Virus record (IMG/VR): IMGVR_UViG_3300036790_000811
Location: 1 to 64,000 of that record
Strand: one strand, 5' to 3'
Origin: a virus
Length of the DNA: 64,000 bases
Made by a program: the position numbers and the translations under genes. Shown here piece after piece: positions 21,801-30,014 of the stretch. The notes beneath the pieces are model-generated. The model was not told where the DNA came from and ran no database searches. It saw only the letters and a program-made list of their open reading frames with translations. Positions within the stretch are counted from its first letter, which is position 1. Every line of letters starts with the position of its first letter.

Positions 21801-24014
21801 GCCACCGATTTCGTTCTGAAGGACGAAGAGGACATCTTTGAGCCGATCGTGGCCAAGGCACAGCAGTGGCCGGGCTGGGAGCGCGATCTCGGGCTCGTCG
21901 GTGCCTATAAGCAGCAGATTGAGGGAGCCTTTGCCGTTGCCCAGGCCAAGGGTGAGCAACTGCGCCACAAGGCGGCCAACGGGGGCATGTTCGTCTCCAG
22001 CTCTGCCCTGCGGGGACTCATTTCGGATGAGATGCATGACACTTTCCTGGGGGTTCTCCAGCCTCTGTGGAGCGAAGCGTGGCACCTCGGTTACGAGGCG
22101 GCCAAATCTCTGGTCACGGGCCAGGACGCGGACTTCGCCGTCAAGCACGAGAGCGGTGCGCTCGACGGGTTTATCGACACCCAGGGCGCTCACTGGGCGG
22201 AACAGATCGCCCGGACCGGCCTGAAGAACGAGAACGCCCGGACTGAGGCTATCGCCCGGACCGAAATAGCCCGCGCCGTGAACGCGGCGGCCATCCAGGC
22301 GTACCGGGACTACGGTGTCACCCACAAGCAGCTCATGCTTGCTCCTGATGACGCCTGCGACATCTGCAAGGATGCCGAGGATGAGGGTGTCATCCCGCTG
22401 GACGCGATCTTTCCTCAGGGAGGTCTTGGCGGTCCACTTCATGTTTCGTGCCGATGTGTCCCTGTCGCCGCCGGGATCGAGTTGGAGCCTCCGCAGGGAC
22501 ATCTCGGCAAGAGCCTTCTCGGGGATCTGGCTGCATCCGGTCCCTTTCCTTCCAGTGGGCCCGATCACCCCTACAGGCAGGACGGGCAGTCCGGAGCTGG
22601 CAACTGCGAGTGCGGTCATGCCGCAAGTGCACACGAAGATAAGTCCCGGCTTGCTTGGCTGCTGATGCGCGCCCGGGATGATGACGGCAAGTACCGCTTC
22701 CTGCTCCAGCAGCGGGACGACGGCACCTGGGGTATGCCCGGCGGCACGACTCACGTCGGGGAAGATCCGTGGGACGCCGCTATCCGCGAGTGTACGGAAG
22801 AAGTCGGGGACCTTCCGGGCATGACCGTGGCCGCCACGTTCCACCACGAGGAAGACAATGGCGCTCGCGCCTACGTCTGGATGGTGGACGTTCCCTATTT
22901 CCAGCCGAAGATGAACGGCTCGACTCCCGAGGAGACCCAGGGTGTCGCCTGGTTCCGGCGCAAGGAGATCGACAAGCTTAACCTGACCGGAAAGTTCCGC
23001 GAAGACTGGGAGCAGACGCCCGATATCCGGGAGTACGCCACCAAGAACCAGAACATGGTGAACGAATCCGGTGAGCGACTGGCGATCGTGGACTCCCAGG
23101 CACCGCTGCACGCTTCGGGAGCGCGGTGGCCCTACCCGAACCGGTCGCCGAACGGCTTTCCGATCGAGGACCCGCACTACAACCAGGCACCGGGCGAAAT
23201 GGGAGCCAGCGAGCCTCCCCGCAAGGACCTGGACAGCGATACCCCGACCCGGCTGTACCCCAGGGGTACCGAAGACGAGAAATTCCCGCCCAGGAGGGGA
23301 AAGGGCAAGCCCGCCAAGAAGTTCCCGGAGCAGGGCGACGAACAGTGGCCCGAGACCGAGAACGGCGGAGCGCAATCATCGTCCGCTCAGGTAGGGGGCA
23401 ATACGGGAGTCCCGAAAGCGGGTCCCGTGCCGGCGGTAGGGAGCGTCCCGGCGAAGACGCCGACTCCGATGGCGCCCCGGAGTGTTCCTCCGCAGGTTTA
23501 CGATCCCGCTGACGCGGTGGCGACGGAAGAAGACGGGGAAATCGCGTACTACCCCCAGCCGAAGCCGAAGAAGGGAAAGGGTGCCGCGAATTACACGGAC
23601 CCTTCTCCGGTGGACGCCGAGCACGTATACGTTCAGCTCGCCAGGAATTTCCCACCAAAAGCTATTGCCTGGGTTCAGCGAGCTCGATGGATCGGCCCCA
23701 TCTGGATTCCGTGGGATCGGATTGATACTGACGACCAGGATGAATGGGCCGCCTCCCACCAGCCTGAGCACGTGAAAGATTTCATGCGCCAGATCAAGGA
23801 TCATGACGGCCGGATCGTCCCGTCGGTCCTGGTTCAGGAGCCAGACGGCGGAAAGGCGTTCATCGTAGACGGTCATCACCGTGCTCTCGCCCGGGAAAAG
23901 CTGGAGCAGCCGGTGCTCGCTTATCTCGGGACGATTAACCCGGATGATCGGCAGGCGGCACTGGAAACCCATAGCGCCCAGGTTCATCACGGTGCCGACC
24001 ATGACAATAACTGA
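18867..24014 (+). CDS. portal-MuF-Nudix-ParB-like fusion protein interrupted by an intein (1715 aa)
   Basis: Residues 1-122 and 409-830: phage portal (ring at the head vertex through which DNA passes). Residues 123-408: intein. Residues about 925-1200: MuF/SPP1 gp7-like head morphogenesis domain (EAIARTEIARAVNAAAIQAY, then CDICKDAEDEG and HVSCRC). Residues about 1255-1385: Nudix hydrolase with box GTTHVGE...REC-EEVG. Residues about 1590-1700: ParB/sulfiredoxin-like domain with VDGHHRALA. Linkers are Ser/Pro/Gly-rich. After splicing about 1,429 residues remain. AAAAGGAG before the ATG is a good ribosome site. The Nudix and ParB-like parts may be enzymatic cargo carried in the virion; that is inference. 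Confidence 0.88.
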   Translation: MADKRRVAAALKSIPGARPTMAPQSSGYGSASPIAAMMNQQNQFANSYGPFLPRPSQVFTDGAFGPMSPIQPVPVDNPPPGGEFADPRSWEYRVGWNLPTPPGTEGLKLASFQQLKTLSEKYCLAPETRVLCSDFTWRQLSDISVGDELIAFDEDPPARGLHRKMRFATVTAYDRITRPCYRVTLTDGRTVVASAEHLWLAGRDKADGSCACEICGKQFGRAQGLGVHRRQVHDIEGQWKHNNFGAWTVTAQLRPGSTIRDLGSPWEEDFSREAGYLSGVYDGEASLNIANGNHKGWGIGFPQNAGPVFDEVEAILKRKEYGFRIHGPGINDSCKHITISGMRDCFRFMGEMRPLRLLGNARKWIEGNSPSRAGCATVESVEFLGEREVIAAGTSTSTLIAEGLFSHNSVARACIDLRQQEIRGLEWEITMTKEAAKAYQNSHARMKDFGVRAAEATKFFKRPDPDYWTFSSFMNAMLEEIFVYDALSVIFRPKYGAKFGRGGRGLLGSDLDSLRLISGPTIRPLVDLHGNIPKAPGTPAYQQYLYGVPRSDYMSILRGDDIAGTVLAGSEYNEFTADLMLYAPYWPRRETPYGFPPIERALLPVIAGLQKQEYQLDFFSEGSVPAVYISPGDPNITPTQIKELQDALNGIAGDPAYHMKVVVLPPGSKVEPQKPVDLADSFDLLVQTQVCMAFDCQPAELGILPNVGSNQGGGGASAGAIRLGMQEARDIKSRKSTKPTLHFIASIFNYILQDVCGQKDMKFTFEGLADDEDQQAITDLGVQQVQNGIASIDEVRDRLDLPPWGLSETSEPVVFTAQGPIPFSMAPQLIANMQGQNGGSSSSGNSNNGTQSSNSGQRTSSSRTRTNQPSVRAGGQTKPNGSHQAPIAPHRESLTPAHSAASGAVQSPTPRTGGTPSRSSVAGSRKKAVEAEFGALKRHLRKGRLITTWETRHIPERSLSMISEDIANGLLIDSAVDRATDFVLKDEEDIFEPIVAKAQQWPGWERDLGLVGAYKQQIEGAFAVAQAKGEQLRHKAANGGMFVSSSALRGLISDEMHDTFLGVLQPLWSEAWHLGYEAAKSLVTGQDADFAVKHESGALDGFIDTQGAHWAEQIARTGLKNENARTEAIARTEIARAVNAAAIQAYRDYGVTHKQLMLAPDDACDICKDAEDEGVIPLDAIFPQGGLGGPLHVSCRCVPVAAGIELEPPQGHLGKSLLGDLAASGPFPSSGPDHPYRQDGQSGAGNCECGHAASAHEDKSRLAWLLMRARDDDGKYRFLLQQRDDGTWGMPGGTTHVGEDPWDAAIRECTEEVGDLPGMTVAATFHHEEDNGARAYVWMVDVPYFQPKMNGSTPEETQGVAWFRRKEIDKLNLTGKFREDWEQTPDIREYATKNQNMVNESGERLAIVDSQAPLHASGARWPYPNRSPNGFPIEDPHYNQAPGEMGASEPPRKDLDSDTPTRLYPRGTEDEKFPPRRGKGKPAKKFPEQGDEQWPETENGGAQSSSAQVGGNTGVPKAGPVPAVGSVPAKTPTPMAPRSVPPQVYDPADAVATEEDGEIAYYPQPKPKKGKGAANYTDPSPVDAEHVYVQLARNFPPKAIAWVQRARWIGPIWIPWDRIDTDDQDEWAASHQPEHVKDFMRQIKDHDGRIVPSVLVQEPDGGKAFIVDGHHRALAREKLEQPVLAYLGTINPDDRQAALETHSAQVHHGADHDNN
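19233..20090 (+). mobile_element. intein in the portal gene with C2H2 finger and endonuclease-like domain (286 aa)
   Basis: Starts at Cys123 (CLAPETRVLCSD) and ends GLFSHN before Ser409, the classic C...HN|S splice borders. An HINT-type block is seen at VGDELIAFDE and at the C-terminal segment EVIAAGTSTSTLIAEGLFSH. Between them are a classical C2H2 zinc finger (C-x2-C-x12-H-x4-H, residues 212-233) and a single degenerate LAGLIDADG-like motif (GYLSGVYDGEASL, 275-287). The flanks KY and SVARACIDL join into normal portal sequence after splicing. Confidence 0.88.
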
Positions 24015-24565
24015 GAAGCTCCTGCTTCCAGATAGTCCACCATGGCCTGCAGTCTTTTGATGTCATCTTTTACCCATCCAAGAATCAGGTTGCAGTCTTT
24101 ACAGAGAAGGCCTCGAATCTTTCCTGACTCATGGCAGTGGTCGATCGACATCCTGGCGGTCTTATTGCCGCATATGTCGCAACCATCTCCAGCTCGGCGC
24201 CGCGCCTCTACCTTGAGCCCGTCTGGGCCATAGATTCGGCGTACACGTGCGACTCGCTGGTTTTGGAGACTGCGTTCTTTGTTTGCGTGATGCCACTCCA
24301 GGGAGTTCTTGGACATGCATCGTTTACAGATGCGCTGTCGTTTGTCCCGGTAACGTATGTTTTTCCCGAATCCTTCAATCGGTTTTTCTTCGTCGCATCG
24401 AGTGCACGTTCGCTTGGTGTCGCCTAGCACCACGGGCGCCGGGGCTCTAGAGATGAACACGTCCCCATATGTCATGAATCTTCGATAGTGGAGTCGGCAG
24501 TAGCCCCTCGCGACGTGCGGCCGAACGCAGTCGGGGACATCGCATTTCCTTTCTTTTGGTGTCAT
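23987..24565 (-). CDS. antisense HNH/endonuclease VII-type homing endonuclease (192 aa)
   Basis: Four N-terminal Cys/His (CDVPDCVRPH, YCRLHY) form a zinc knuckle; a middle C-x2-C pair (CTRC, CKRC) follows. The C-terminal CDICGNKTARMSIDHCHESG block is the recombination endonuclease VII fold. ATG 24565 has extended -10 TGCTAAGAT seven bases upstream and no ribosome site. Its 3' end overlaps the portal fusion by 28 bases. Less GC-rich than neighbours. It occupies the gap before 24603. Confidence 0.85.
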   Translation of the reverse strand: MTPKERKCDVPDCVRPHVARGYCRLHYRRFMTYGDVFISRAPAPVVLGDTKRTCTRCDEEKPIEGFGKNIRYRDKRQRICKRCMSKNSLEWHHANKERSLQNQRVARVRRIYGPDGLKVEARRRAGDGCDICGNKTARMSIDHCHESGKIRGLLCKDCNLILGWVKDDIKRLQAMVDYLEAGASQLLSWSAP

Positions 24566-24602
24566 AAATTCAATCTTAGCAAAGAAGGTGAGGTGATGTA
24601 GG

Positions 24603-24925
24603 ATGGTCGAGAAGTCTGAGCAGACTCCGACGCTTAGCAGCGAGCATCACCCTCTCGGAAGGGAGGGCTTGTGGCGCACTCCAAGTAAGCGCGTTCCGGA
24701 GAAACAGCAGCTTCCGGCTTATTTAACATCCAGAACATCGCCCGCGCCCTCATGAGAGACCAGGGCATGGATGAATCGCAGGCCATCGCCACTGCCGTCA
24801 ATGCGGTGAAGCGCTGGGCGCAGGGCCATCTCGGGGAAGGCGGAGGCCAGGTGCACCCTGAAGTGGTAGCCGCCTCCCGTGCTGCGCTTGACGAATGGCG
24901 CAAGCTCCGGGAAGAACATCAGTGA
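24603..24925 (+). pseudogene. small phage head-associated gene broken by a 5-base insertion
   Basis: Frame 1 from ATG 24603 (GAGGTG site) gives ...WRTPSKRVPEKQQLPAY. Frame 2 then gives IQNIARALMRDQGMDESQAI and a C-terminus ending KLREEHQ. Removing TTTAA (24722-24726) joins them into LPAYIQNIARALM, the pattern I know from a family of small proteins next to phage capsid genes. Without this, frame 1 stops after 50 residues. The gene is therefore a disrupted copy, or is expressed through a -1 shift at the rare TTA codon. Confidence 0.65.
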
Positions 24926-25137
24926 AGCGCCACACTAAGCAGATCCGCAAGCGCCGGGAACGAGCCGAACGCGCGTTGATCGAACTCGCTCTCGCGCTTG
25001 ACAAATGTGATTCTCTCGGGGTAAAACTTGAACATGGAATAGCCGTGTCCAGATACGGTTATGTGATCCCGTTCAAGAAAGGCTGGGGCGTCCGCATGAT
25101 GGCGGAGTCCGGCCGCGACGAAGACTACTTCGACTAA
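24922..25137 (+). CDS. small basic protein (71 aa)
   Basis: GTG 24922 overlaps the stop of the broken upstream gene (GTGA), so it remains coupled only if the shifted frame is translated. Begins MKRHTKQIRKRRERAERALI, a strongly basic helix, followed by a beta hairpin (SRYGYVIPFKKGWGVRM) and acidic tail. No family recognised. A terminator follows. Confidence 0.6.
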   Translation: MKRHTKQIRKRRERAERALIELALALDKCDSLGVKLEHGIAVSRYGYVIPFKKGWGVRMMAESGRDEDYFD

Positions 25138-25146
25138 TGACTTTCC

Positions 25147-25168
25147 AGCCCGCTTTGCGGGCTTTTTT
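25147..25168 (+). terminator. intrinsic terminator
   Basis: AGCCCGC-TTT-GCGGGCT followed by TTTTT. Classic rho-independent form, before the protease gene. Confidence 0.9.
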
Positions 25169-25191
25169 GATGCCCGTACCCATGGAGGCGT

Positions 25192-27975
25192 GTGGCTGCC
25201 ACTCTGACTAATGACAACGAGATCCTCTACAGCAGCTTCCCGATCGAGAAGACCGAGACGACTGAAGACGGGGACCTGATTGTCTACGGCAAGGCGTCAG
25301 ACGGCGGCCTGGACTCCGACAGTCAGATCGTAGATCCCAAGTGGATGGCGAAGGCGGCTCAGGAATGGCTGAGTACGGGCGGCAATCTTCGGGTGCAGCA
25401 CTCGGCGCAGCGCGATCCTGCCGGGGTTGGCCTGGAAGCCACAACCGACGACTCAGGGAGTACGTGGGTTAAGGGGCTTGTTGTCGAGCCGGTTGCCCAG
25501 AAGCTTGTCAGCAAGGGCGCACTTCGTGCTTACTCGGTGGGTATTGCCCGTCCGACTATTACGCGAGACGCTTCTGCCCCGGGAGGCCGGATCATCGGCG
25601 GCGAGCTCGTAGAAATTTCGCTTGTAGACAGGCCCGCTAACAAGCGATGCGGAATCCAGCTCGTGAAGTCCGCGAGTGACGGTACTCCTGAATATGTCGG
25701 TGAGGTCTTCGGCTCCGAGGAGGACATCTCCAAGGCCCTGGGCGCGGATACCGTCAAGAACTACGACGCTGACGGGGAAGTCCCCGAGTCTTCCATTCCG
25801 CTGGCACAGGACACGGTGTTCTCGTTCACGCCGAACGACCTGGCGAAGATCGTCAAGTCTAAGGTCATCGAGGAACACTACGCCGAGCTGGCGATGAAGG
25901 CCATCGGTGATGCGGAATACGAAATTCTCGGTAAGGATCACCGCGAGTTCACCACTGATCGCCGCAAGGATCTTGCCGGACAGGGCAATGCCCTTCCGGA
26001 TGGCAGTTACCCCATTCCCGATAAGGACGCCCTTCGTCGTGCCGCCATCCTGGCGCGCTCCGGGCACGGAAACGCAGCGGCAGCGCGCCGCCTGATTGCC
26101 CGTAGGGCGAAGGAGCTTGGTGTGGCAAATCCGCTCGACGCGGACGACAAGGTCAAGAACGAGGATGTGACGACCGCCCCCGTGGCTGAGCCGGAGGTTC
26201 CCAAGGAGGCGGACGCGGACGTCACGAAGGACCCCGCCGACGGTGACGGTCCCGGCCCGGTGGACAAGAAGAAGCCGAAGAAGGGCAAGAACGGGAAGCC
26301 CCTTCCGCCCTGGCTCCAGGACAACAAGGGCAACTCCAAGTCCGGTGACTCGCCGTCGAACAAGCAGGACAACTCCGGTGACGGGGATGACGCTGACGAC
26401 GATGACGACGACAAGAAAGACATGGACTGCAAGCTCCAGCACACTCACACCGAGAAGTGCCACCCGAGCGGCACTCCGCAGAGCACCTCTGGCGCCAAGG
26501 ACTCTCCCCCGATGAAGGAGATCCCGGACCCGGGCGCGGCGGAGTACACCCCCATGCCTGCCGGGCGGGCGACAGAACACCACAAGGGCGCCAACCCGGA
26601 GCAGGTCGCACTCATGCGCTTCAAGAGCGTGGGCATGGATCCCGACCTCGGCCGTCTTCACGACCTGACCTGTGCCGCGTTCCACCCGGAGGACGTCGCC
26701 AAGTATCACCCGTTCGCGGATTTCGCTTCCACGATCGACACCGGGGTCTGGCAGCGCAAGGCCGTAGACGCGGCCTGCGGCCCGCTGGACCAGGCGATGG
26801 CGATGACCCAGGTGTGGCAGGCGGCGGAGACGCTCAAGGGCGCCGACCTGGCTGACCTCAACGACTACCGGCTGGCGCTGCACAAGGCGTTCCGGGACGC
26901 GAATCCCGGGCCGTCCAGCTATCCGTCGCCGGGCTCCATTTCGCCGGACCGTTACAACCGGCCGCTGATCACGGACGGGCACGAGACGTCGTCGCCCGGA
27001 CATGACGGACCGAACTCCTCTCCCGACGTCGCTTCGCACGCGCCGTCCGGCGGGGACCATTTCGACCGCCCCCCGCTGGGGGAGGGTCATCAGTCGCCGT
27101 CCCCCTCGTTCATGAAGGGCGGCTTCCCGTACCCGACTGAGCAGGGCGTGCCGACCAAGGTCCCCTTCGCCCACGCCGAGAAGGAGCGCGCCCGTCAGGC
27201 TCTGAGCCTGATGCACGATCATCTCGCCCGGATGTTCCCGAGTGCCTGCCCCATGCATGAGCAGGACCCTCACCGCGTTGACCAGCGCCCGGCGGTGCCG
27301 GAGCCGGTCGGCAAGACGGTAGAGCCGGAGGCTCAGGCCGAAGCGGTGAGCAAGTCCGAGACTCCCGGGAACGTCTTCAAGGCGGAAGTCGGCGACGACG
27401 AGGTCATCAAGGGCATTCGCAAGAAGCTGGCCAAGAAGGTTCTGAGCGGCAAGCTGACCGTGGACGAGGCGCGCGCCAAGCTGGGCCGCGCTCGTGCCCA
27501 GAAGTCTGACGAGCCCGACGAGAACGTCGTCAAGGGCCTGTTCGAGACCGGGAAGATCACCCGGGAAGAGGCGCTCAAGCAGCTGGGACTCCAGGAGCCG
27601 GCGGCTCCCGCTCCCGCTGTCAAGGCAGCCGTCCCCGACGTCCCGACTCTTACCCCGGACATCATCAAGTCCGCGATTACGGAGGCTATCGCCCCGATCG
27701 CGCAGGAGCTGGCCAAGGCCAGGGAAACGATCGATGAGCAGCAGAAGGCTCTCGACGTCCTGGCTGACCAGCCCGACCCGAGCACCGCCGCGTTTGCTGG
27801 AATCGCGGTGAATAAGTCGAGTCGCCCGGCGGGCGTCCCGACCCAGGCTGAGATCGCGGAGCGAACTCAGACGATGGTTATGCGGCAGCTCGACAGGGCT
27901 TACCGCACCAGCGAGAACCCCGCAGAGCGGGAAGCCGCCTTCCAGGCGCTTAGCAAGTACCGCGCATTTGAGTAA
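25192..27975 (+). CDS. prohead protease fused to a long scaffold-like region (927 aa)
   Basis: GTG 25192 after GGAGGCGT. Residues 1-160: HK97-type prohead serine protease with His70 (LRVQHSA), Ser115 (AYSVGIARP) and the ELVEISLVDRPAN strand. Residues 190-900: mostly disordered and charged, with an ALRRAAILARSGHGNAAAAR helix, a poly-Asp block near 400, and His/Cys-rich spots (HTHTEKCHPS, CPMHEQDPH). The C-terminal 100 residues are coiled coil. The unusual length suggests that protease and scaffolding are one chain, cut during capsid maturation. Directly upstream of the major capsid gene. Confidence 0.85.
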   Translation: MAATLTNDNEILYSSFPIEKTETTEDGDLIVYGKASDGGLDSDSQIVDPKWMAKAAQEWLSTGGNLRVQHSAQRDPAGVGLEATTDDSGSTWVKGLVVEPVAQKLVSKGALRAYSVGIARPTITRDASAPGGRIIGGELVEISLVDRPANKRCGIQLVKSASDGTPEYVGEVFGSEEDISKALGADTVKNYDADGEVPESSIPLAQDTVFSFTPNDLAKIVKSKVIEEHYAELAMKAIGDAEYEILGKDHREFTTDRRKDLAGQGNALPDGSYPIPDKDALRRAAILARSGHGNAAAARRLIARRAKELGVANPLDADDKVKNEDVTTAPVAEPEVPKEADADVTKDPADGDGPGPVDKKKPKKGKNGKPLPPWLQDNKGNSKSGDSPSNKQDNSGDGDDADDDDDDKKDMDCKLQHTHTEKCHPSGTPQSTSGAKDSPPMKEIPDPGAAEYTPMPAGRATEHHKGANPEQVALMRFKSVGMDPDLGRLHDLTCAAFHPEDVAKYHPFADFASTIDTGVWQRKAVDAACGPLDQAMAMTQVWQAAETLKGADLADLNDYRLALHKAFRDANPGPSSYPSPGSISPDRYNRPLITDGHETSSPGHDGPNSSPDVASHAPSGGDHFDRPPLGEGHQSPSPSFMKGGFPYPTEQGVPTKVPFAHAEKERARQALSLMHDHLARMFPSACPMHEQDPHRVDQRPAVPEPVGKTVEPEAQAEAVSKSETPGNVFKAEVGDDEVIKGIRKKLAKKVLSGKLTVDEARAKLGRARAQKSDEPDENVVKGLFETGKITREEALKQLGLQEPAAPAPAVKAAVPDVPTLTPDIIKSAITEAIAPIAQELAKARETIDEQQKALDVLADQPDPSTAAFAGIAVNKSSRPAGVPTQAEIAERTQTMVMRQLDRAYRTSENPAEREAAFQALSKYRAFE

Positions 27976-28008
27976 TAGCTCCGCAAAGATCTTCAGTTTG
28001 GAGGAAGT

Positions 28009-29871
28009 GTGGCAGAAATTGTCACTGAGGCGGTTAACGCTGCGCAAAATGTGCGCGAGCAGGATGCCGCCCAGGCCCGTCGTAGCACCTATGAGGGCAT
28101 GTTCACGTCCAAGGCCAAGAACCTCGTCAAGGGTGCCGGTCACGTCTCTAACGGCGGCGTGCCGCTGGACGACGTCACCCACGCCGGCGAGATCCTGACC
28201 AAGTCTCACCAGGCGATCCTGAGTACCCGGGCGGCCACTGCCGAAGGTGTCAACAACACCGACTCGGTCGTCAACCGGATCTCCGGCGACTTCTGGGCCA
28301 GCCGCCAGGCCGGCGGCATCAAGCACATGGCCAAGCGCGACAGCGACATCCGCAAGTCGTTCACGGCCGGCAACCTCGGGCAGAACGGGGTTCCTTACGG
28401 CCTGGTCCCGTTCGACCTGCTTGCGCCTTCCCGCCTGATCTACCCGGTCTACACCCTCTTCCGGAACAAGTTCCCGCGTCCCGCCGGACAGGGCGCCTCG
28501 CGCCAGGTTTACGGCCTGCTGGGCATCTCCGGTTCGCAGACCGGCGGACAGGGTGTCGTTGACATCTCCATCCCGGAGCTTGTTTCCGGCTCGAACGCCA
28601 ACATGGGTACCTGGCCCCTGAACATCCCCAAGACCGGGTCGCAGACCGAGTACAAGCTCAACGTTCCCTATCGCTTCTTCGGCCTGTCCGAGTCCCTGAG
28701 CTGGCTCGCCCAGTTCGAGGGCCAGGGCTTCGAGGACATCAGCGCGCTGGCCAACCTGGTTCTGCTTCAGGAAATGATGCTGGGCGAGGAATACCAGATG
28801 ATCGCGGGCTCCTCGCAGAGTCTCCCCGTTCCCGGCGCCCCCACTCTGGTCGCCCGTACGGCGGGATCGAACGAGACCCAGTTGAACGGCGGCACGGGCG
28901 CGACCCTGTATGTCAAGGTCACGGCGTTGAACTACTTCGGCGAGACGACGGCGGTTACAGGCGCGAACGTCGCGTTCCTGGCTGGTCAGGTCGTAGACGT
29001 TGCCATCTCTCCCGTCGCCGGGGCGCAGCAGTACAACGTTTACGCCTCCACCTCCAGTGCGGCAACGGCCGGTATCCAGGTCGGTACGACCGTGCAGGCT
29101 GGCGTGACCTATCAGGGTCTCCAGTCGGCCAACTCGGTCGGCGGTACCCGAATCACTCTTCAGGGCGCCGTTAACACTTCCGGTCAGGTGGTTCCGACTG
29201 TTGACTCCGGCACTGGTTCCAGCCAGCGCATGGAGGGTCTCATCCCGACCTTGTCGGGCCTGTCGTCCACCGGTTCTGGTCCTTACGCCAACGTGGGCTT
29301 CGAGTCCTCGGGCGTCTGGAAGGGCGGCTACGTCAACCAGAACGTCGGCACCCACCTGAGCACCAACGCGATCTTCACCGCGCTGGACGCCCTGTGGGAG
29401 AACAACGGCATGAACAACGTCAGCCCGGGTTCCTACAAGGCGGACCCGAGTGAGATCGTTGCCGACGGCGGCGACCTCATGCGGCTGGCGAACGACATGC
29501 TGCTCCAGGGCGCCGGCATGAACTACCTGCTCAACATCTCCCAGGACCAGATCTCTGGCATCCGGGCCGGTGCTGCGGTGGCGGAGTTCGTGAACCCGGT
29601 GACGCGCTCCACGGTCAAGCTCACGGTCCACCCGTGGATGACCCAGGGCACGGCACTGCTGATGTCCTACCAGCTCCCGCAGACGTGGTCTCACGTTGAC
29701 AATGCGTGGGAGATGACCGTCGTTCAGGATTATACGTCTTGCGCGTGGCCCGTCATTGACGCTACGTTCCGGTACAGCATCTTCTTGCTCGGCAGCCTCG
29801 TTGCCCATGCCCCCTTCTACTCGGGCATCCTTTCCGGGCTTCAGGTAAGCGACACGACCCCGTACTCCTGA
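28009..29871 (+). CDS. major capsid protein with inserted FN3/Ig-like domain (620 aa)
   Basis: GTG 28009 after GGAGGAAGT. HK97-fold capsid protein by position and by A-domain-like segments (SQDQISGIRAGAAVAEFV; YTSCAWPVIDATFRYSI). Residues about 275-385 (PGAPTLVARTAGSNETQLNG onwards, with KVTALNYFGETTAV) look like a fibronectin-III or Ig-like insertion that would stick out from the shell. Length is well above the family's usual 300-400 residues because of this and long arms. Confidence 0.85.
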   Translation: MAEIVTEAVNAAQNVREQDAAQARRSTYEGMFTSKAKNLVKGAGHVSNGGVPLDDVTHAGEILTKSHQAILSTRAATAEGVNNTDSVVNRISGDFWASRQAGGIKHMAKRDSDIRKSFTAGNLGQNGVPYGLVPFDLLAPSRLIYPVYTLFRNKFPRPAGQGASRQVYGLLGISGSQTGGQGVVDISIPELVSGSNANMGTWPLNIPKTGSQTEYKLNVPYRFFGLSESLSWLAQFEGQGFEDISALANLVLLQEMMLGEEYQMIAGSSQSLPVPGAPTLVARTAGSNETQLNGGTGATLYVKVTALNYFGETTAVTGANVAFLAGQVVDVAISPVAGAQQYNVYASTSSAATAGIQVGTTVQAGVTYQGLQSANSVGGTRITLQGAVNTSGQVVPTVDSGTGSSQRMEGLIPTLSGLSSTGSGPYANVGFESSGVWKGGYVNQNVGTHLSTNAIFTALDALWENNGMNNVSPGSYKADPSEIVADGGDLMRLANDMLLQGAGMNYLLNISQDQISGIRAGAAVAEFVNPVTRSTVKLTVHPWMTQGTALLMSYQLPQTWSHVDNAWEMTVVQDYTSCAWPVIDATFRYSIFLLGSLVAHAPFYSGILSGLQVSDTTPYS

Positions 29872-29930
29872 CCTAGTAAAAGGCATTTTTCGAACAGTTG
29901 AACACTTTCGATACGATGTCTTTCTCCTAG

Positions 29931-29968
29931 CCTTCGGTCCCCAGTTTAATCTAGCCGGGGACCGAAGG
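29931..29968 (+). terminator. strong hairpin after the capsid gene
   Basis: Perfect 12-base arms CCTTCGGTCCCC / GGGGACCGAAGG with a 14-base loop. No T-tract follows, but the stem is strong and lies between the capsid gene and the homing endonuclease. Confidence 0.65.
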
Positions 29969-29978
29969 ATGTCAGGAC

Positions 29979-30008
29979 TTGACCTACCCACCAATCAGAT
30001 GCTACGTT
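29979..30008 (+). promoter_or_regulatory. promoter of the LAGLIDADG gene, leaderless
   Basis: TTGACC, 18-base spacer, TACGTT with TGC extension. The -10 ends six bases before ATG 30015, so the transcript should start at the start codon. Confidence 0.7.
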
Positions 30009-30014
30009 TAGAAC

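Noticed and set aside
24667-24690. Start of the small gene at the GTG in GTGGCGCACTCC near 24671
   Set aside because: That frame stops after five codons (TAA); the upstream ATG frame carries the expected conserved residues up to the insertion.
25453-29994. 1513-codon open frame on the minus strand
   Set aside because: It lies opposite the protease and capsid genes, has an implausible Arg/Gly/Val/Leu composition and no ribosome site; a shadow of high-GC coding.
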